Source: Zasmidium citrigriseum
Taxonomy: Eukaryota > Ascomycota > Dothideomycetes > Mycosphaerellales > Mycosphaerellaceae
Direction: 5' to 3'
Assembly: GCA_002786025.1 (NCBI GenBank)
Contig: NHNW01000022.1
Span: forward strand, 434,001 to 498,000
DNA: 64,000 nt
Shown: one piece after another, positions 53,145-64,000 of the stretch
Numbering within the stretch: position 1 is the first letter of the stretch
How the letters are laid out: each line of letters opens with the position of its first letter
Notes under the pieces: model-generated
The model's input: the letters and a program-made list of their open reading frames with translations, nothing else
Database searches by the model: none
Told to the model about the DNA's origin: nothing
Made by a program: the position numbers and the translations under genes

Positions 53145-55981
53145 TGACCAAAGATACATTCGCAGCTGAGGTGGATGCCAGCAGGCAAGTTTTGCATGCC
53201 ATTGAATGGATTCTGGTTTTGTTCGGAGAGCTGCGGTCCGGAAAATGCAAGTCAGCAAGACGAATACTGGCGTCAGTACGCTCTCCCTCGCTCGAAAGCG
53301 TGGAGGTCGAATGTCACTGGACATGCTTCGAGGATGTTTGTTGCAATCTTGGTCAGATAGTCACCATTCTTGCGCAAAGCGTGGGCTCCCGGGATGTCTG
53401 GTCTTTCACACGCGGCCTGGCCGAAGCATGTGTTGATTTAGGTTTCGTAACAGGGAAGTCTGAATCGAAAGCGCGAGTCTCAGTCTCCGAGATACGAAGT
53501 CCCAATATCTACCAGGACTTCTCTTCTGGGCCGGAATGCCTGGACATACCAACTGAAAAGTAGAGGATGTTGAATCGGCTGTGTAGTGCACGGAGAAGCT
53601 CCTCCGGTCGGGGCTGAACCATTGACGATCAGCCGTATCGAGCGTGCCAGTTGCGCGAGACCAGTCTTCTGCTCCTATCATCGATGCATGTATTGATGAA
53701 GATGGCGATTCAGGGTCGAGTGTCCCCAAGGCCACCCCCAGTTGATGGACGTTGCCCCCTCCACGTGCCCTCGACCATGGTCTCGCGCGAAAACGTGGAA
53801 ATTATCGACAGTCCAACCAAGCACTGCCGTGCTGCCGTATGATTCGAAGCGAGATGACCGGTATCAAGAGAAGGATGATCCCCTAGGGCAGAGGGTTGGA
53901 TGGAAGTCTGGATGGAGGCGTCCAGCACATCAGCAGCGGCGTGCATACCTCGAGAGAGATTGTTATGTGAACTTCCATTCACGTTTTTGGGTCAGCGCGC
54001 AGTCGACAGCGCCACACTGGTGGGCAGGGAAGCGGAGGGCGAAGCCTCACACCCTCTCGTCTGTATGTCAGCTGCAAATTCGGCATGCCGAGCGAACCAG
54101 GCCAAAGGGTCGCATATAGGCACAGCATAGGGCATGAAGCTGCAGAGGAGTGATTGTCAGCTTGGCATACACCATTGTTCTCCTCCTGATGTCTTGGAAG
54201 GCGATGATGGTGGGCGAAGCGAGGCTGAAGCGAGATTTGGTGCTAGTCTCGTCTGGCGACTGTCGCCGTCACAGTCTGCTTGGCCGGACCAGATGAATGA
54301 ACAGGCCAGCCGCAGAGGATGGAGATTTGATGAGCTCGTGTCGTCGTCGATACGGTCTTGGAGAAGAAAGGAGAGCGGATTGTGTATCCTGACAAGCTCG
54401 CAGGTGTGACCGCCCAGTCCGTCACGTGTAATGTGAGCCGTCGAGGGCGGGAGAGCGCATATATGCAAACATCCTGACAATCTCCGTGATGCACAAATAA
54501 TGACAATGCACAGATTTGGTGATGGCGAAGAAATGTTTCTGCAGTGTGCTTTGCGAAGGTGCGACGTCGCGAGGACCCCTGGCGTCGGGATCGGCCGAAA
54601 GTCAAATCCGCAGGCCGGTTCTCCGCCAACCTTCTCCATCTCACGCCGCTCTCGTCTTCTTCCCAACAACAACATCATCCTCATCAACATCCAATACCTG
54701 GGCGATCGGTATGCGCTGTCACGGAGCTGGCGGCCGGCATCCGGCTAGAAGCCATGTCCGCCGGCGGCGCTGAGCGTTTCTGGCCCACGCGAGAGGATGC
54801 GAGGCGCCACAACGTGGACTCCGTGTGCTCTCGTGCACGCATCCTGGCATTCCTGCGCTGGGCATCGGCAGCATGCCTGTCCGAGTGACGGCAACCAGCA
54901 GCACGCGACGCTCCATCCGGCCTGACACTCTCCCCGAACCGGTTTCCGCCTACATATGCGCCGTGAAGGAGGCCGTGGCACCTCGTCCATCTGCCGTGGT
55001 CCAGCAGCCATGCAGCCTTGTCTCTCCAGGACAGCTCTGCCATAGCAACACCCTCTCCCAAGCACTCGACGTCACAGATTGCTCCCGTATGGTTTCACCG
55101 TTGAGGCTGCCCGCGTCGTTGTGGCTCTGTTGCGACATCGACCGTTGCTGGGAGCCCCGCCTATATTTGGGCGTACGCGACTTGGCGGGCTCACTGCCAA
55201 TGTCTGGGCGAGTCCACTTGGTTGTCTCTTCGAACGCTTCGATGTCTTCGCACCGCCTCTCCCCATCGTCCATGCCACATCCGCCGCGCCGCACAATGGA
55301 GACCCGGCCTGGGCAATAGTTGACACTGACATCGCGCGCTCCAGACAGCCTCATCCGCACGTGCGAAGATGCAAATGCATTCCTCTCGTCAGCGTATCTC
55401 GCTATTTTGGATCCGCGACGCCCTCCATCATCCGGCCAAGACGCTCACAGCATGGCTGAGAATGCAACCCGTCCATCAAAGGGACCTCATCCCGGCCGCA
55501 CCTACATACTGCATCTGGTCCAGGATGTCTGCCCAGGCGCATTAAGTGGGTTTGTGCGTCGGAGAATTGATCGACTATTACGGGTCGCTGCATGACAGAG
55601 ATCGCAAGCAAGTCAGACTCTTGGAATTGCTGGAAATGACCTTCCCCTCGCCAGCATCACGGCCTGGCCAAGATGGGGCTGCCCACGCGCGCTCTGATTG
55701 TGGATGAGCCCACTTCTATTTGCAGCAGGGGACTGCCCCGTGCCATGAGCATCTGCCAGAGTATAACAGCCTGCTTTCCTCCCATTGTTGACTTCCATTC
55801 CGCATCACACAACTCGCTTCTCTCACCACACCAAGCATCATCTCAAGCTTGTTTTTCCTAGATTCAATCGCTACATTGCACAACAGCAGCAGCAGCAGTC
55901 TCAGTCTCTCTCGGCCTTCGGCTCTCCTACACACAGCTTCAACAAGTCCGCCCAATCACATCGCCACACTCTCCCGACAAC
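53145..55981. other. 2.8-kb gene-poor stretch
   Basis: No gene is confidently supported. A 139-aa ATG frame (53144-53563, starts MTKDTFAAEVDASRQVLHAI) overlaps the upstream stop by one base and reads fairly naturally, but has no family. A 177-aa minus frame at 54157-54690 looks random. The last 200 bp, C/T-rich with a CAG run near 55881, are the 5' UTR of the NTF2-like gene. Confidence 0.4.
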
Positions 55982-56821
55982 ATGCGCTTCACCGCTGTCG
56001 CTCTCGCCTCCGCGGCTCTCTCATCCACTGCTTTTGCTGCTCCCAACCCAGGCTGGGAGCACGGCGTCAAGAACGTCTGGCATGGCAAGGGCTACGGCGG
56101 CTGGGGCAAGAACAAGGGCCATGAGTATGGCAATCCTCCGGCTCCAGCTCCACCAGCTCCCGCTCCCGGCAACGAGACTTCTCCCATTCCCGATCCTGGC
56201 AACGGCACCTGCCCTGAAGTGCCAAGTTTCTGCATCGACGACGCACAAGCACGAGAGGCCGCCGAGGTTTTCCGCCAACTCATCACTGGCTACACTCTTG
56301 AGCTCGCCAACGAGATCCTGACTGAGGACTTCATCGACTACAGCTCGGCCGTCAACATCATCCGGAACCGAGGAAATGACTACCCATTCACCGTCAACGC
56401 CTTGACCTTCGAGAACCGAGCAGAATTTATTGCTGGCCACGGCACGCAGCCTTCAATCCCATTCGATATCCTAGAGGTCTGGCACGGATGCGACACCACC
56501 ACTCTCCAGTGGCAATCTCTTCGATCCGCCCAGGGTCAGCCCACTGAGTCCAACAACATCGTAAGTCACGATCAACCCTATTCTCCTGATCAACATCACT
56601 GACAGTCTTCCCAGCCCGTCGTCGGTCTTGGCCTGTTGAAGCTCATCCCATGCGAGAACTCTTTCGGCTTCTGCATCAGCGAACTCTACAGCGAATTCAA
56701 CTCGGCCGCGTGGCTCGTCAACAACGGTGTCTTCACTCCATCCGCCGTCACCACCTCAGCGCTTCCCACCGCTACCGCCGGCGGTGCACGACGGGACCTT
56801 CCCCACTTGGCCATGATCTAG
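55982..56821 (+). CDS. Secreted NTF2-like domain protein
   Basis: Exons 55982-56560 and 56615-56821; 54-nt intron (GTAAGT, CTGAC branch, CCCAG). An in-frame acceptor 9 nt earlier would add three residues. Product 261 aa. Signal peptide MRFTAVALASAALSSTAFA, then a Gly/Trp-rich stretch (HGKGYGGWGKNKGHEYG) and a Pro/Ala linker. From about residue 80 an NTF2-like fold begins (VPSFCIDDAQAREAAEVFRQ), with FIDYSSAVNIIRNRG and a two-cysteine C-terminal half (PCENSFGFCISELY). Cys pairs suggest disulfides. The fold binds small ligands or is catalytic in other proteins; here the role is unknown. A Ser/Thr/Ala tail ends the protein. Confidence 0.82.
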
Positions 56822-58801
56822 ACGACTGATGAGATGAATGTAAGAGTTGCGTCGTTCTCAGCACGGGCAAAAAATGGGATTGACGGCGTTTTCATGTTTC
56901 TGAGCGGGGCATTTTGTGAATACAGGCATGGGAGAATGCGGCGATGTATGATTCCGCTGCTGTTTCGTATTGTTTTATTTGCATTTGTAATTGCATCTTG
57001 ATATCGCAAAACCTTTGTAGAGGTCCCTTTCTGGGGCAGCTACGTCTTTCTCAACATTTGAACTTGACTTCTGACTGTCGTACTTCGGATAGTTGGGCTA
57101 AATTCCGGATATTCATCCGAATAAGGACTAGCGTCTCGGGTGTGAAATGCTGATATATCCGACTCGCGCCTGCAAACTGCAAACTCGACTCCAACGCTCG
57201 AAATGATATCGATTTATCCTGGACAGCAATCCAAATACCGGACATTCAGTCGTGTGGACTCACCAGACATTGGATAGGCGCGGGAACTGTACACACCACG
57301 ACCAAATAAAAAAGTCACAGCTGAGCGCGGAGCACACAGCATGAAAGAGCTGGATCTGAAGCAATTCAATCCATCTACCTATCCTCTGCGGAGGTCACCT
57401 TCCGAGCGGAAGACAATCGCTCTCTCGCTGCCATGATGCCGCTCCAGACTGCCGGGACCTCGTGGCACAGCCATACAAAACGACAAGATGGAGATGGCTG
57501 CGAGCTACAGTGTCCACTGCCATATCATAGGCATACCTCTGAGCTCTGGGACGTGTACGGTGGCGCACGTTACATCATCCTCGAGACCACATTACCCGAA
57601 GTCTATTGCCCTGCGTCGACGCCAGAATCTGGAACCACCCAAGATTCTTAGTCTGCTGAGATGACGTCTCTTTGGAGCTGGCCAGCTGCTTGGTCTGTCT
57701 CTCGTGCTGTACTATCGTGGATGGAACTGGACGAGCTCACTGCAGATGCCTCGAATGACGCTGGAAGAGATACGTGATGCCATCAGAAGACTTTGCCCGA
57801 CCAAAGCCGCCGAAAACAAGCGCTCCCATGACATGACAACAGCTCACACGTTCACTGGCGTGGGTCACATCTCTTGCTCAAGGTCGTCACGAGATAGTGA
57901 CCTTGATCCGCCGAATGCCATACCAGTCAGGTCAATCGAAGTCACACGCCCTATCGACCACCGAGCAGACTCCCTGGTCCAGTGATCAATCTTCTGCAGC
58001 GAGTCCAGAGGATTCTCTGCAGCTGTGCAGGATCAAGCAAGCGTTTACGCTGGTAAGTCTCACGTGTTGCCACATGCCACCGACGCGGTGGCTGCGAAGT
58101 CCGCCGCAAATCGAAATGCTTCCCATCATATCCAGAGCTTGAGAAGGATACCGGATGTGAAGTCATCACTAACGAGTTATAGAGATGCCTGGGGGACCAA
58201 GACTGTCTAGGGTGCGTTTCATAGCCAGCGTCGCAGCACTACAACGAACTGTTACAGTGTATGCGAAGTGTGAAGACATCCCATCGTTTTCGTCTTCGGC
58301 GGCACCTACCGAACTCGAGGGGCGAAACGAAAGGTGAGGTTGATTCAAGCGCCACTCACGTCCCGACTTTCGAGCTTCCTGCCTCGGCTTCTGCACGCCA
58401 TATGCCTCATACGTACAAGATCAGCGTCTCGACCCCGGATTTGGAGCACGGTTTTCTGGAGCAGAGAAGAATCGAGTAGGCCGCAGAATTCCAGTCCTCT
58501 TTTGCTATTGGAAGAACGAGCCCTTGGCGACTACTGGACGATTGAAATGACGCGAGCTAAGGGCTGCGGTCTCCTGGCAACGACCATGGCCAACCAGAAT
58601 TTGTTTGCCTTATGCTAGGAAATAGAGCTGCCTGAAGTCAGCGGATAGGGAGTTTCACATGCTTCGGTAGGTGTGAGGATGCCGAGCACGAGCGCGTAAG
58701 TGGCGATGAGTATATATCTTACCTGGTTCATCCCCATGTTGTCACCCCACACTCCACACAACAATACTTCTCACATTGTACAGACGAACACAGCCTTCAC
58801 C
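56822..58801. other. 2-kb gene-poor stretch
   Basis: No supported gene. Short frames such as 57433-57651 lack homology. A TATA box at 58711 belongs to the hydroxylase gene. The first 400 bp after the NTF2-like stop are relatively AT-rich. Confidence 0.45.
58711..58717 (+). promoter_or_regulatory. TATA box of the fatty acid hydroxylase gene
   Basis: TATATAT about 90 bp upstream of ATG 58802. Its position argues against the longer in-frame start near 58706. Confidence 0.55.
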
Positions 58802-59842
58802 ATGGGAGCACAAGGACCCAACCCCAAAGACTCTATGAAGTCCACCTGGCGCAAAGCCGACCGGAAGACGTGGACTCACCACCACTGGCTTATCGAAATT
58901 CTTGGCCTTCACCCAACCAACGAAGGTCAGGATGTACCAATCCACGAGAAGACCGACAAGATGCCTTACCTTCCACACTGGCAAGCACACATCTGGATCA
59001 TCGCACACGCCTGCTGGCCACTCGTCGCCCACCAAGTCTATGTCAACTATACCGGCCACGGCCTCCACCCGATCGCGGCGTTTGTTTTCTACTCCATCGC
59101 CTTCAAGATCAACGCTATCAGCGAGATCCGCATGCTCCGCAACCTTGGCCACAAGTACGGCTTCCTCGACGGCGACAAGCACGCTCGCGACGAAGTCCCA
59201 GACGTTGGCGTCGCGAAGACTTTCCACGCCCTCTCATCAACCTCAACCTTCCGTCCTTTGATTTCCCTTGTCCTGGCCTACCGCACAAACCAAGCCCCCA
59301 ACACCCTCAGCTGGTGGGTACCTGTCGAACTCGGCCTCTACGGCATCATCCTCGACTTCTGGTTCTACTGGTACCACCGCTTCATGCACGAGTACGACGG
59401 ACTCTGGAAGTTCCACCGCACTCACCACCTTACCAAGCACCCCAACCCTCTCTTGACCATCTACGCCGACACCGAGCAAGAGATCTTCGATATCGCTGTC
59501 ATCCCTCTCCTTACGTACGGTACACTCAAGCTTATGGGCTTCCCGATGAACTTCTATGATTGGTGGATCTGCCATCAGTACATCGTCTTCACGGAGCTGT
59601 TCGGACATTCTGGCGTTCGTGTGTTCACTACGCCGCCATCTACGAACTCGCTTTTCTTGAGGATCTTCAAGGCGGAGTTGGCGACTGAGGACCATGACTT
59701 GCACCATCGCAAGGGCTGGAGGAAAAGCATGAACTACGGCAAGCAGACGCTTCTGTGGGACCGCATCTTCGGCACCGCTGGCGATAGGATTGAGATGGCG
59801 GATCATTTGATTGATTACAAGAATCATGCGAGCATGTTTTAG
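58802..59842 (+). CDS. Fatty acid hydroxylase superfamily membrane protein (sterol desaturase-like)
   Basis: Single exon, 346 aa. Start chosen at ATG 58802 (CACCATGG context) downstream of the TATA box; an upstream frame would add 34 residues. The His-box motifs of the di-iron family are present: WYHRFMHE (HxxxH), KFHRTHHLTKHPN (HxxHH) and EDHDLHHRKGW (HxxHH), among about four hydrophobic segments (HIWIIAHACWPLVAHQVYVN, PVELGLYGIILDFWFYW). The reaction is O2-dependent hydroxylation or desaturation of a lipid in the ER membrane. Sterol, sphingolipid or alkane-derived substrates are all possible. No neighbouring lipid genes help to choose. Confidence 0.88.
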   Translation: MGAQGPNPKDSMKSTWRKADRKTWTHHHWLIEILGLHPTNEGQDVPIHEKTDKMPYLPHWQAHIWIIAHACWPLVAHQVYVNYTGHGLHPIAAFVFYSIAFKINAISEIRMLRNLGHKYGFLDGDKHARDEVPDVGVAKTFHALSSTSTFRPLISLVLAYRTNQAPNTLSWWVPVELGLYGIILDFWFYWYHRFMHEYDGLWKFHRTHHLTKHPNPLLTIYADTEQEIFDIAVIPLLTYGTLKLMGFPMNFYDWWICHQYIVFTELFGHSGVRVFTTPPSTNSLFLRIFKAELATEDHDLHHRKGWRKSMNYGKQTLLWDRIFGTAGDRIEMADHLIDYKNHASMF

Positions 59843-60670
59843 GGGAGGAGTGAAACATGGTTTCCTTGTGTAACTGGGAGGATTGATCATTGGTTTGGAA
59901 GAAAGCGGCATTGTAGGAGATACCCAAATGTAGAGCGAGTGAATTGCACTTATCATCAACCACTACATCTCTCCATTCCTGTGTCTTCGTGGTTGTGAAG
60001 CCACTCAGCCTGTACCACATCGACCGGGATCACCAAATTGAGCTAATCCGAAATGGCATCGACGACAAGGTTCTGGAATTCATGAGTCAACGACACGTGT
60101 GCTTCCTAATCCTCCTGTGCATTTCTTTTACCTACTACATGTACCTTCGTATGTACTCCCAATTCGAGATAATGCTATACGAAGACTCGAATGCGGCGAA
60201 CATGTGCTGAAGGAGGCGATCTCGACCTCGGCTACCACCTTCTCGGCCCCCAATCGTGCAATCTCAACTCACATCCTCCAACTCCCGACGGTGCTCAGCT
60301 GGATATCAAATTTGCGCCCTTCGCAGGTGTTATTTGAGGCTGAAGATGGATCCTATTTCACCTTACAAAGCAGAGCCGCACCGCCAGCCGTCCAGTCTGC
60401 ATCTGCGAACATCGCATCACTTCCCGAGCACAGTTCACGCATCGACGCCTTCCCCGCCTCGCTAGAGGAGATTTGGGGATGGCGCCTCCCTGGATGGCAA
60501 CGATGCACGCTATTGCCTTCCTTCCAAACCTTCCTTCCGTTTGTCTTCCTGTTCCTGGTGCGGCGCAAGAGAGCTGAACTGACATTTTGGCTGGACGTGT
60601 AGGTACTTGATCATCTTCTTCACTACAGCTCTTAACTTGTCTATTCGCGTTGTTGGTAGCGGGAGACAAT
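59843..60670. other. Intergenic between co-directional genes
   Basis: No gene supported. A plus frame at 60099-60602 is open but lacks an ATG-supported, protein-like sequence. Confidence 0.5.
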
Positions 60671-63360
60671 ATGGCTTCCAGGCTTTGGAGTCTGGCCGTG
60701 ACGGCTGCGTGTCTACCAGTGGCACTGGCCCAGAGTTCTAGCAACAGTACCGCTTCAGCTCCGGTCATCTCGCCAGGCCCCATTGCTTCGGTACTCGCAG
60801 ACACCGGTTACATCCCCAGCGCTCTCATCGACCTTGCTGCGACGTATGTCGCTTCGGCTGCGAATACAGTCCAGACTGATCTGATCGAGGCTCTTTCGAA
60901 GCCGGATGTCGACCCGGAGAAGCTGAATGATCCGGAACTCTACTATTCGTATGGCCATTCGCCCCCGGTATATCCTTCACGTGTGTATCACTGAGCTGTA
61001 GTAGCTTAAAGTTGAGTGTACTGACATGCACCAGCGCAAGGCGAGGGAAATGGACAATGGGCCCAGGCGTACAGTCAGGCGAAGGACACTGTCTCCCAAA
61101 TGACAGACGAGGAGAAGAATCTCATTCTGACTCCAGCAATCAATTTCGTGGGATGCTCTGGTTTCACTGGCAGCGTACCCCGACTCAACTTCTCTGGTAT
61201 CTGTCTGAACGATGCAGAGAGCGGTGTTCGAACCAACGAGAATGAGAGTGTGAGCGGCTTCCCGGCATTGCTGTCTGTTGGAGCTTCGTGGGACAAGGGC
61301 CTTGCATACCTCCGGGGACAGTATCTTGGAGAGGAGTTCAAGGCCAAGGGTGTCAATGTGGCTCTCGGACCTGTTGTTGGACCTCTGGGTAGGGTGGCGA
61401 AGGGAGGCCGGAATTGGGAAGGTATTGTTTTCATAGTATACGTGACTGAGGAGAGGCACTGATTGTGGGAACAGGATTCTCAAACGACCCTTACCTGGCT
61501 GGCTCGCTGGTGGATCCCACAGTCCGTGGCATGCAGCAGTCGGTCATCGCCTGTGTGAAGCACTTCATCGCCAATGAGCAAGAGACGAACCGCAACCCAT
61601 ACCTCCAGGGCTTCCTAGCACCATTGGGTATCAATCTCAATCAGTCTGTGTCATCCAATCTCGATGACAGGACTATGCACGAGCTCTACCTTTGGCCATT
61701 CTACGATGCAGTCAAGGCTGGTGCTGGATCCGTGATGGCCTCATACAACCGAATCAACAACAGCTACGGCGCTCAGAACAGCAAGATTTTGAACGGACTA
61801 CTCAAGACTGAGCTGGCTTTCCCTGGATTTGTGGTGTCTGATTGGTATGGTCAGCACACCGGAGTAGCGAGTGCAAACGCTGGTCTCGACCTTGTTATGC
61901 CTTCCGGTCTGTACTGGGGATACAACCAGCTGGCGACCGCCGTCAAAAATGGCTCTATTGATTCCACCCGTTTGGATGATATGGCCACTCGCATGCTTGC
62001 CTCGTGGTACCGCTACGCTCCATTCTCGACACCTGGCGTTAACGCCAATCACGGCGTTGATGCACGCACCCCCGAGGCCGCTAAGATTCTTTTCCAGTCC
62101 GCCGTGGAGGGTCATGTACTGGTCAAGAACACCAACAATGCCTTGCCTCTGAAAGCACCGAAGACACTATCGATCTTTGGATATGACGCTATCAGCGGAT
62201 TCAACACTTCGAGTTCCGACTCAGCTCTGTACTCCTTGGGCTTGGCAAATACGAAGCAGTACACGAATGGTCAACCCTTTGGAGATATCCAATACATTAT
62301 CTTGGCAGGCTCCGTCTCGCAAGGACCTGTTCCAGAGGTTGCTTTCAATGGCACGATGATTACTGGAGCTGGATCAGGAGCCATCACTCCCGCATCAATG
62401 GTCTCGCCTCTGGATGCTCTCAAGCGAGAGGCCGCCGTGAGTGGAACAAAGCTGTACACGGACTTTGTTTCACAAGACCCATCGGTGTCTCCTAGTGATG
62501 CCTGCTTGGTGTTTATCAACGCTCAATCTTCTGAAGCTGCTGATCGCAGTACGCTCGCAGATGAGTGGTCCGATACGCTGGTCACGAACGTCGCTTCGAA
62601 GTGCAGCAACACCATTGTCATCATTCACAACGCCGGCATTCGTCTTGTCGACAGATGGATTGATCATCCCAACGTCACAGCTGCAATCTTCGCTCACCTG
62701 CCCGGTGAAGCCTCTGGCGACGCTCTCGTCGAAGTTCTGTACGGTCGTCAATCGCCCTCCGGACGCCTTCCATATACTGTCGGAAAGAATGAGTCTGACT
62801 ACGGAATGCTGCTGGAGCCTACACAGCCGGATGCGCAGAACCCTCAGTACTCGCAGTCGAACTTCACCGAGGGTCTTTTCATTGACTACCGACATTTTAT
62901 GAAGAACAACATCACTCCTAGATTCCCTTTCGGATACGGCCTGAGCTATACGACTTTCTCGTACTCAAACCTCAGCATCTCCAAGACTTCCGGTGCCGAC
63001 TGTTCACTCGCTCCACCAGACATGGATCAAGCTCCATCCGAAGGTGGATTGGCAAGTCTCTACGACATCATTGCTACAGTATCTGTCTCCGTCACCAACA
63101 CTGGAAGCGTCGCCTCAGCAGAGGTTGCGCAGATGTATCTGGGCATCCCGAACAGCGGCGTCTTGCGCGCTTTGAGAGGCTTCGACAAGCACTGGTTGCA
63201 ACCTGGCGAATCGATGGAGTATATGTTCCCGTTGAGGAGGAGGGATTTGAGCAATTGGGATACGGGCATGCAGCAGTGGATGATGCAAGAGGGAGACTAC
63301 CAGGTCATGGTTGGTAAGAGTGTGTTGGACTCGCAGTTGGAGGGGACATTTTCTGTGTAG
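60671..63360 (+). CDS. Beta-glucosidase, glycoside hydrolase family 3
   Basis: Exons 60671-60980, 61035-61421 and 61475-63360; introns 54 and 53 nt. Product 860 aa. Signal peptide MASRLWSLAVTAACLPVALA, then the GH3 N-terminal barrel with RLNFSGICLNDAESGVR, NVALGPVVGPLGR, KHFIANEQE and the nucleophile Asp at about residue 355 in GFVVSDWYGQHTG. The C-terminal alpha/beta sandwich (SIFGYDAISGF) and a fibronectin-III-like domain (SVSVTNTGSVASAEVAQMYL) complete the usual GH3 layout. It should hydrolyse cello-oligosaccharides or other beta-glucosides outside the cell. The length is typical. Confidence 0.95.
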
Positions 63361-63834
63361 ACGAGCGGTACGTTGACCTAATTTCTAATGGATTGTTGAC
63401 AACATCGACGGATAAGCGGAAAAACATCGGATAAATCACATGCCGATTATAGATGTCTGCCACCGGACTGTCCTCCCTTCTGTTCGGACCGAACTACGCT
63501 TTTATAAATCAAGGATGTGCTCATACATTGGAGATGGATCTTTGCCATTGTTGCGATCAAATCTGATCCAATGCCTTGGCCATACCCCTCCTCTGATACC
63601 CGGAATGCGCTCCAGAAGAGCTGACCCTCGTACAGCTACCCCACTCATCAATGGATTTGCAAGCAAGTCTCTGACATGCCACCTCCGACGAAACGCTCAT
63701 ACATACCCATTGGAGCGGGGACAGCGTAGAGCTGCTGATGAATCGATGTAATACCCGGCAAGTATAAATACCCTTTCCTCATGCTTTCTTCTGTTACACA
63801 ACATCAGTCTCCACTTCCTTGAAGATTCATCAAA
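63361..63834. other. Intergenic between co-directional genes
   Basis: Holds a TATAAATA box at 63763-63770, about 70 bp before the next ATG. Nothing else seen. Confidence 0.6.
63763..63770 (+). promoter_or_regulatory. TATA box of the reductase gene
   Basis: TATAAATA, 72 bp upstream of ATG 63835. Confidence 0.6.
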
Positions 63835-64000
63835 ATGGGCTCCGAAACCCGACCCCTTCAAACAAAAGGCATCTTCCGCAACCTCCCCACTTTCGACCCA
63901 TCCATCAAAAACAAAGTCGCCCTTGTCACCGGCGCCAATGGCATTTCCGGGTTCCATACCATGCGCGTGCTCCTGGAGAGTCCGGAGCGATGGACGAAAG
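63835..64000 (+). CDS. PRISE-like NAD(P)-dependent reductase, N-terminus only
   Basis: The ATG at 63835 (AAAATGGG context) opens a frame that runs off the window after 55 codons. Following MGSETRPLQTKGIFRNLP, the sequence KVALVTGANGISGFHTMRVL is a Rossmann nucleotide-binding turn of extended SDR type. The combination GANGISG plus SPERW is typical of progesterone 5-beta-reductase/iridoid synthase-like (PRISE) enzymes in fungi. Substrate unknown. A TATA box 72 bp upstream supports the start. Confidence 0.75.
   Translation, partial: MGSETRPLQTKGIFRNLPTFDPSIKNKVALVTGANGISGFHTMRVLLESPERWTK

Noticed and set aside
54157..54690. 177-aa minus-strand frame with ATG
   Set aside because: No domain, signal or membrane pattern, and composition looks random; length alone in GC-rich DNA is weak evidence.
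1..64000. tRNA or rRNA genes
   Set aside because: By-eye search for T-loop (GGTTCGAATCC-like) and rRNA signatures found nothing; a covariance-model scan would be decisive.

Overview
This window is nuclear DNA of a filamentous ascomycete (Pezizomycotina, most likely a Dothideomycete). The evidence is short 43-118 nt GT..AG introns, often with CTAAC or CTGAC branch sites, gene density of about one gene per 2 kb on both strands, fungus-specific families (Flc/TRP-like channel, fungal calpain, deuterolysin, Zn2Cys6 regulator), and one transposon degraded by RIP-type C-to-T mutation. No tRNA, rRNA or CRISPR was seen. I worked out the exon structures by hand from splice sites and reading-frame continuity.

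Layout. 0-6.5 kb: the 5' end of an aspartate ammonia-lyase-like gene, a small two-exon gene with a hexanucleotide microsatellite in its intron, AP-1 beta adaptin, and two small multi-exon genes (53 and 107 aa). 6.5-12 kb: an MFS transporter, then a sparse stretch with two paralogous single-pass membrane microproteins that share an intron position. 12-20 kb: a charged HIRIP3-like nuclear protein divergent from trehalose-6-phosphate synthase, an F-box protein and a calcineurin-like phosphoesterase. 20.25-21.69 kb: a RIP-degraded Tc1/mariner-like element with perfect 48-bp terminal inverted repeats. 22.7-35.5 kb: a Flc/TRP-like membrane protein, a three-exon calpain, a secreted LRR protein, a 2H cyclic phosphodiesterase, an F-box-like protein and an APC amino-acid permease. 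35.5-41.2 kb: mostly gene-poor, with hypothetical genes and a secreted cysteine-rich protein. 42-49 kb: a Zn2Cys6 regulator, a TAP-like secreted hydrolase, an SDR and a GMC oxidoreductase. 49.5-64 kb: a deuterolysin divergent from a protein resembling only its N-terminal region, a secreted NTF2-like protein, a fatty acid hydroxylase, a GH3 beta-glucosidase and the start of a PRISE-type reductase.

The left half is mainly housekeeping (vesicle coat, trehalose synthesis, chromatin, RNA processing). The right half is rich in secreted hydrolases and accessory metabolism, and has several geneless stretches of 1-2.8 kb. No single cluster is proven. The 42-49 kb block (regulator, hydrolase, SDR, GMC) looks most like a small catabolic or specialised-metabolism group.
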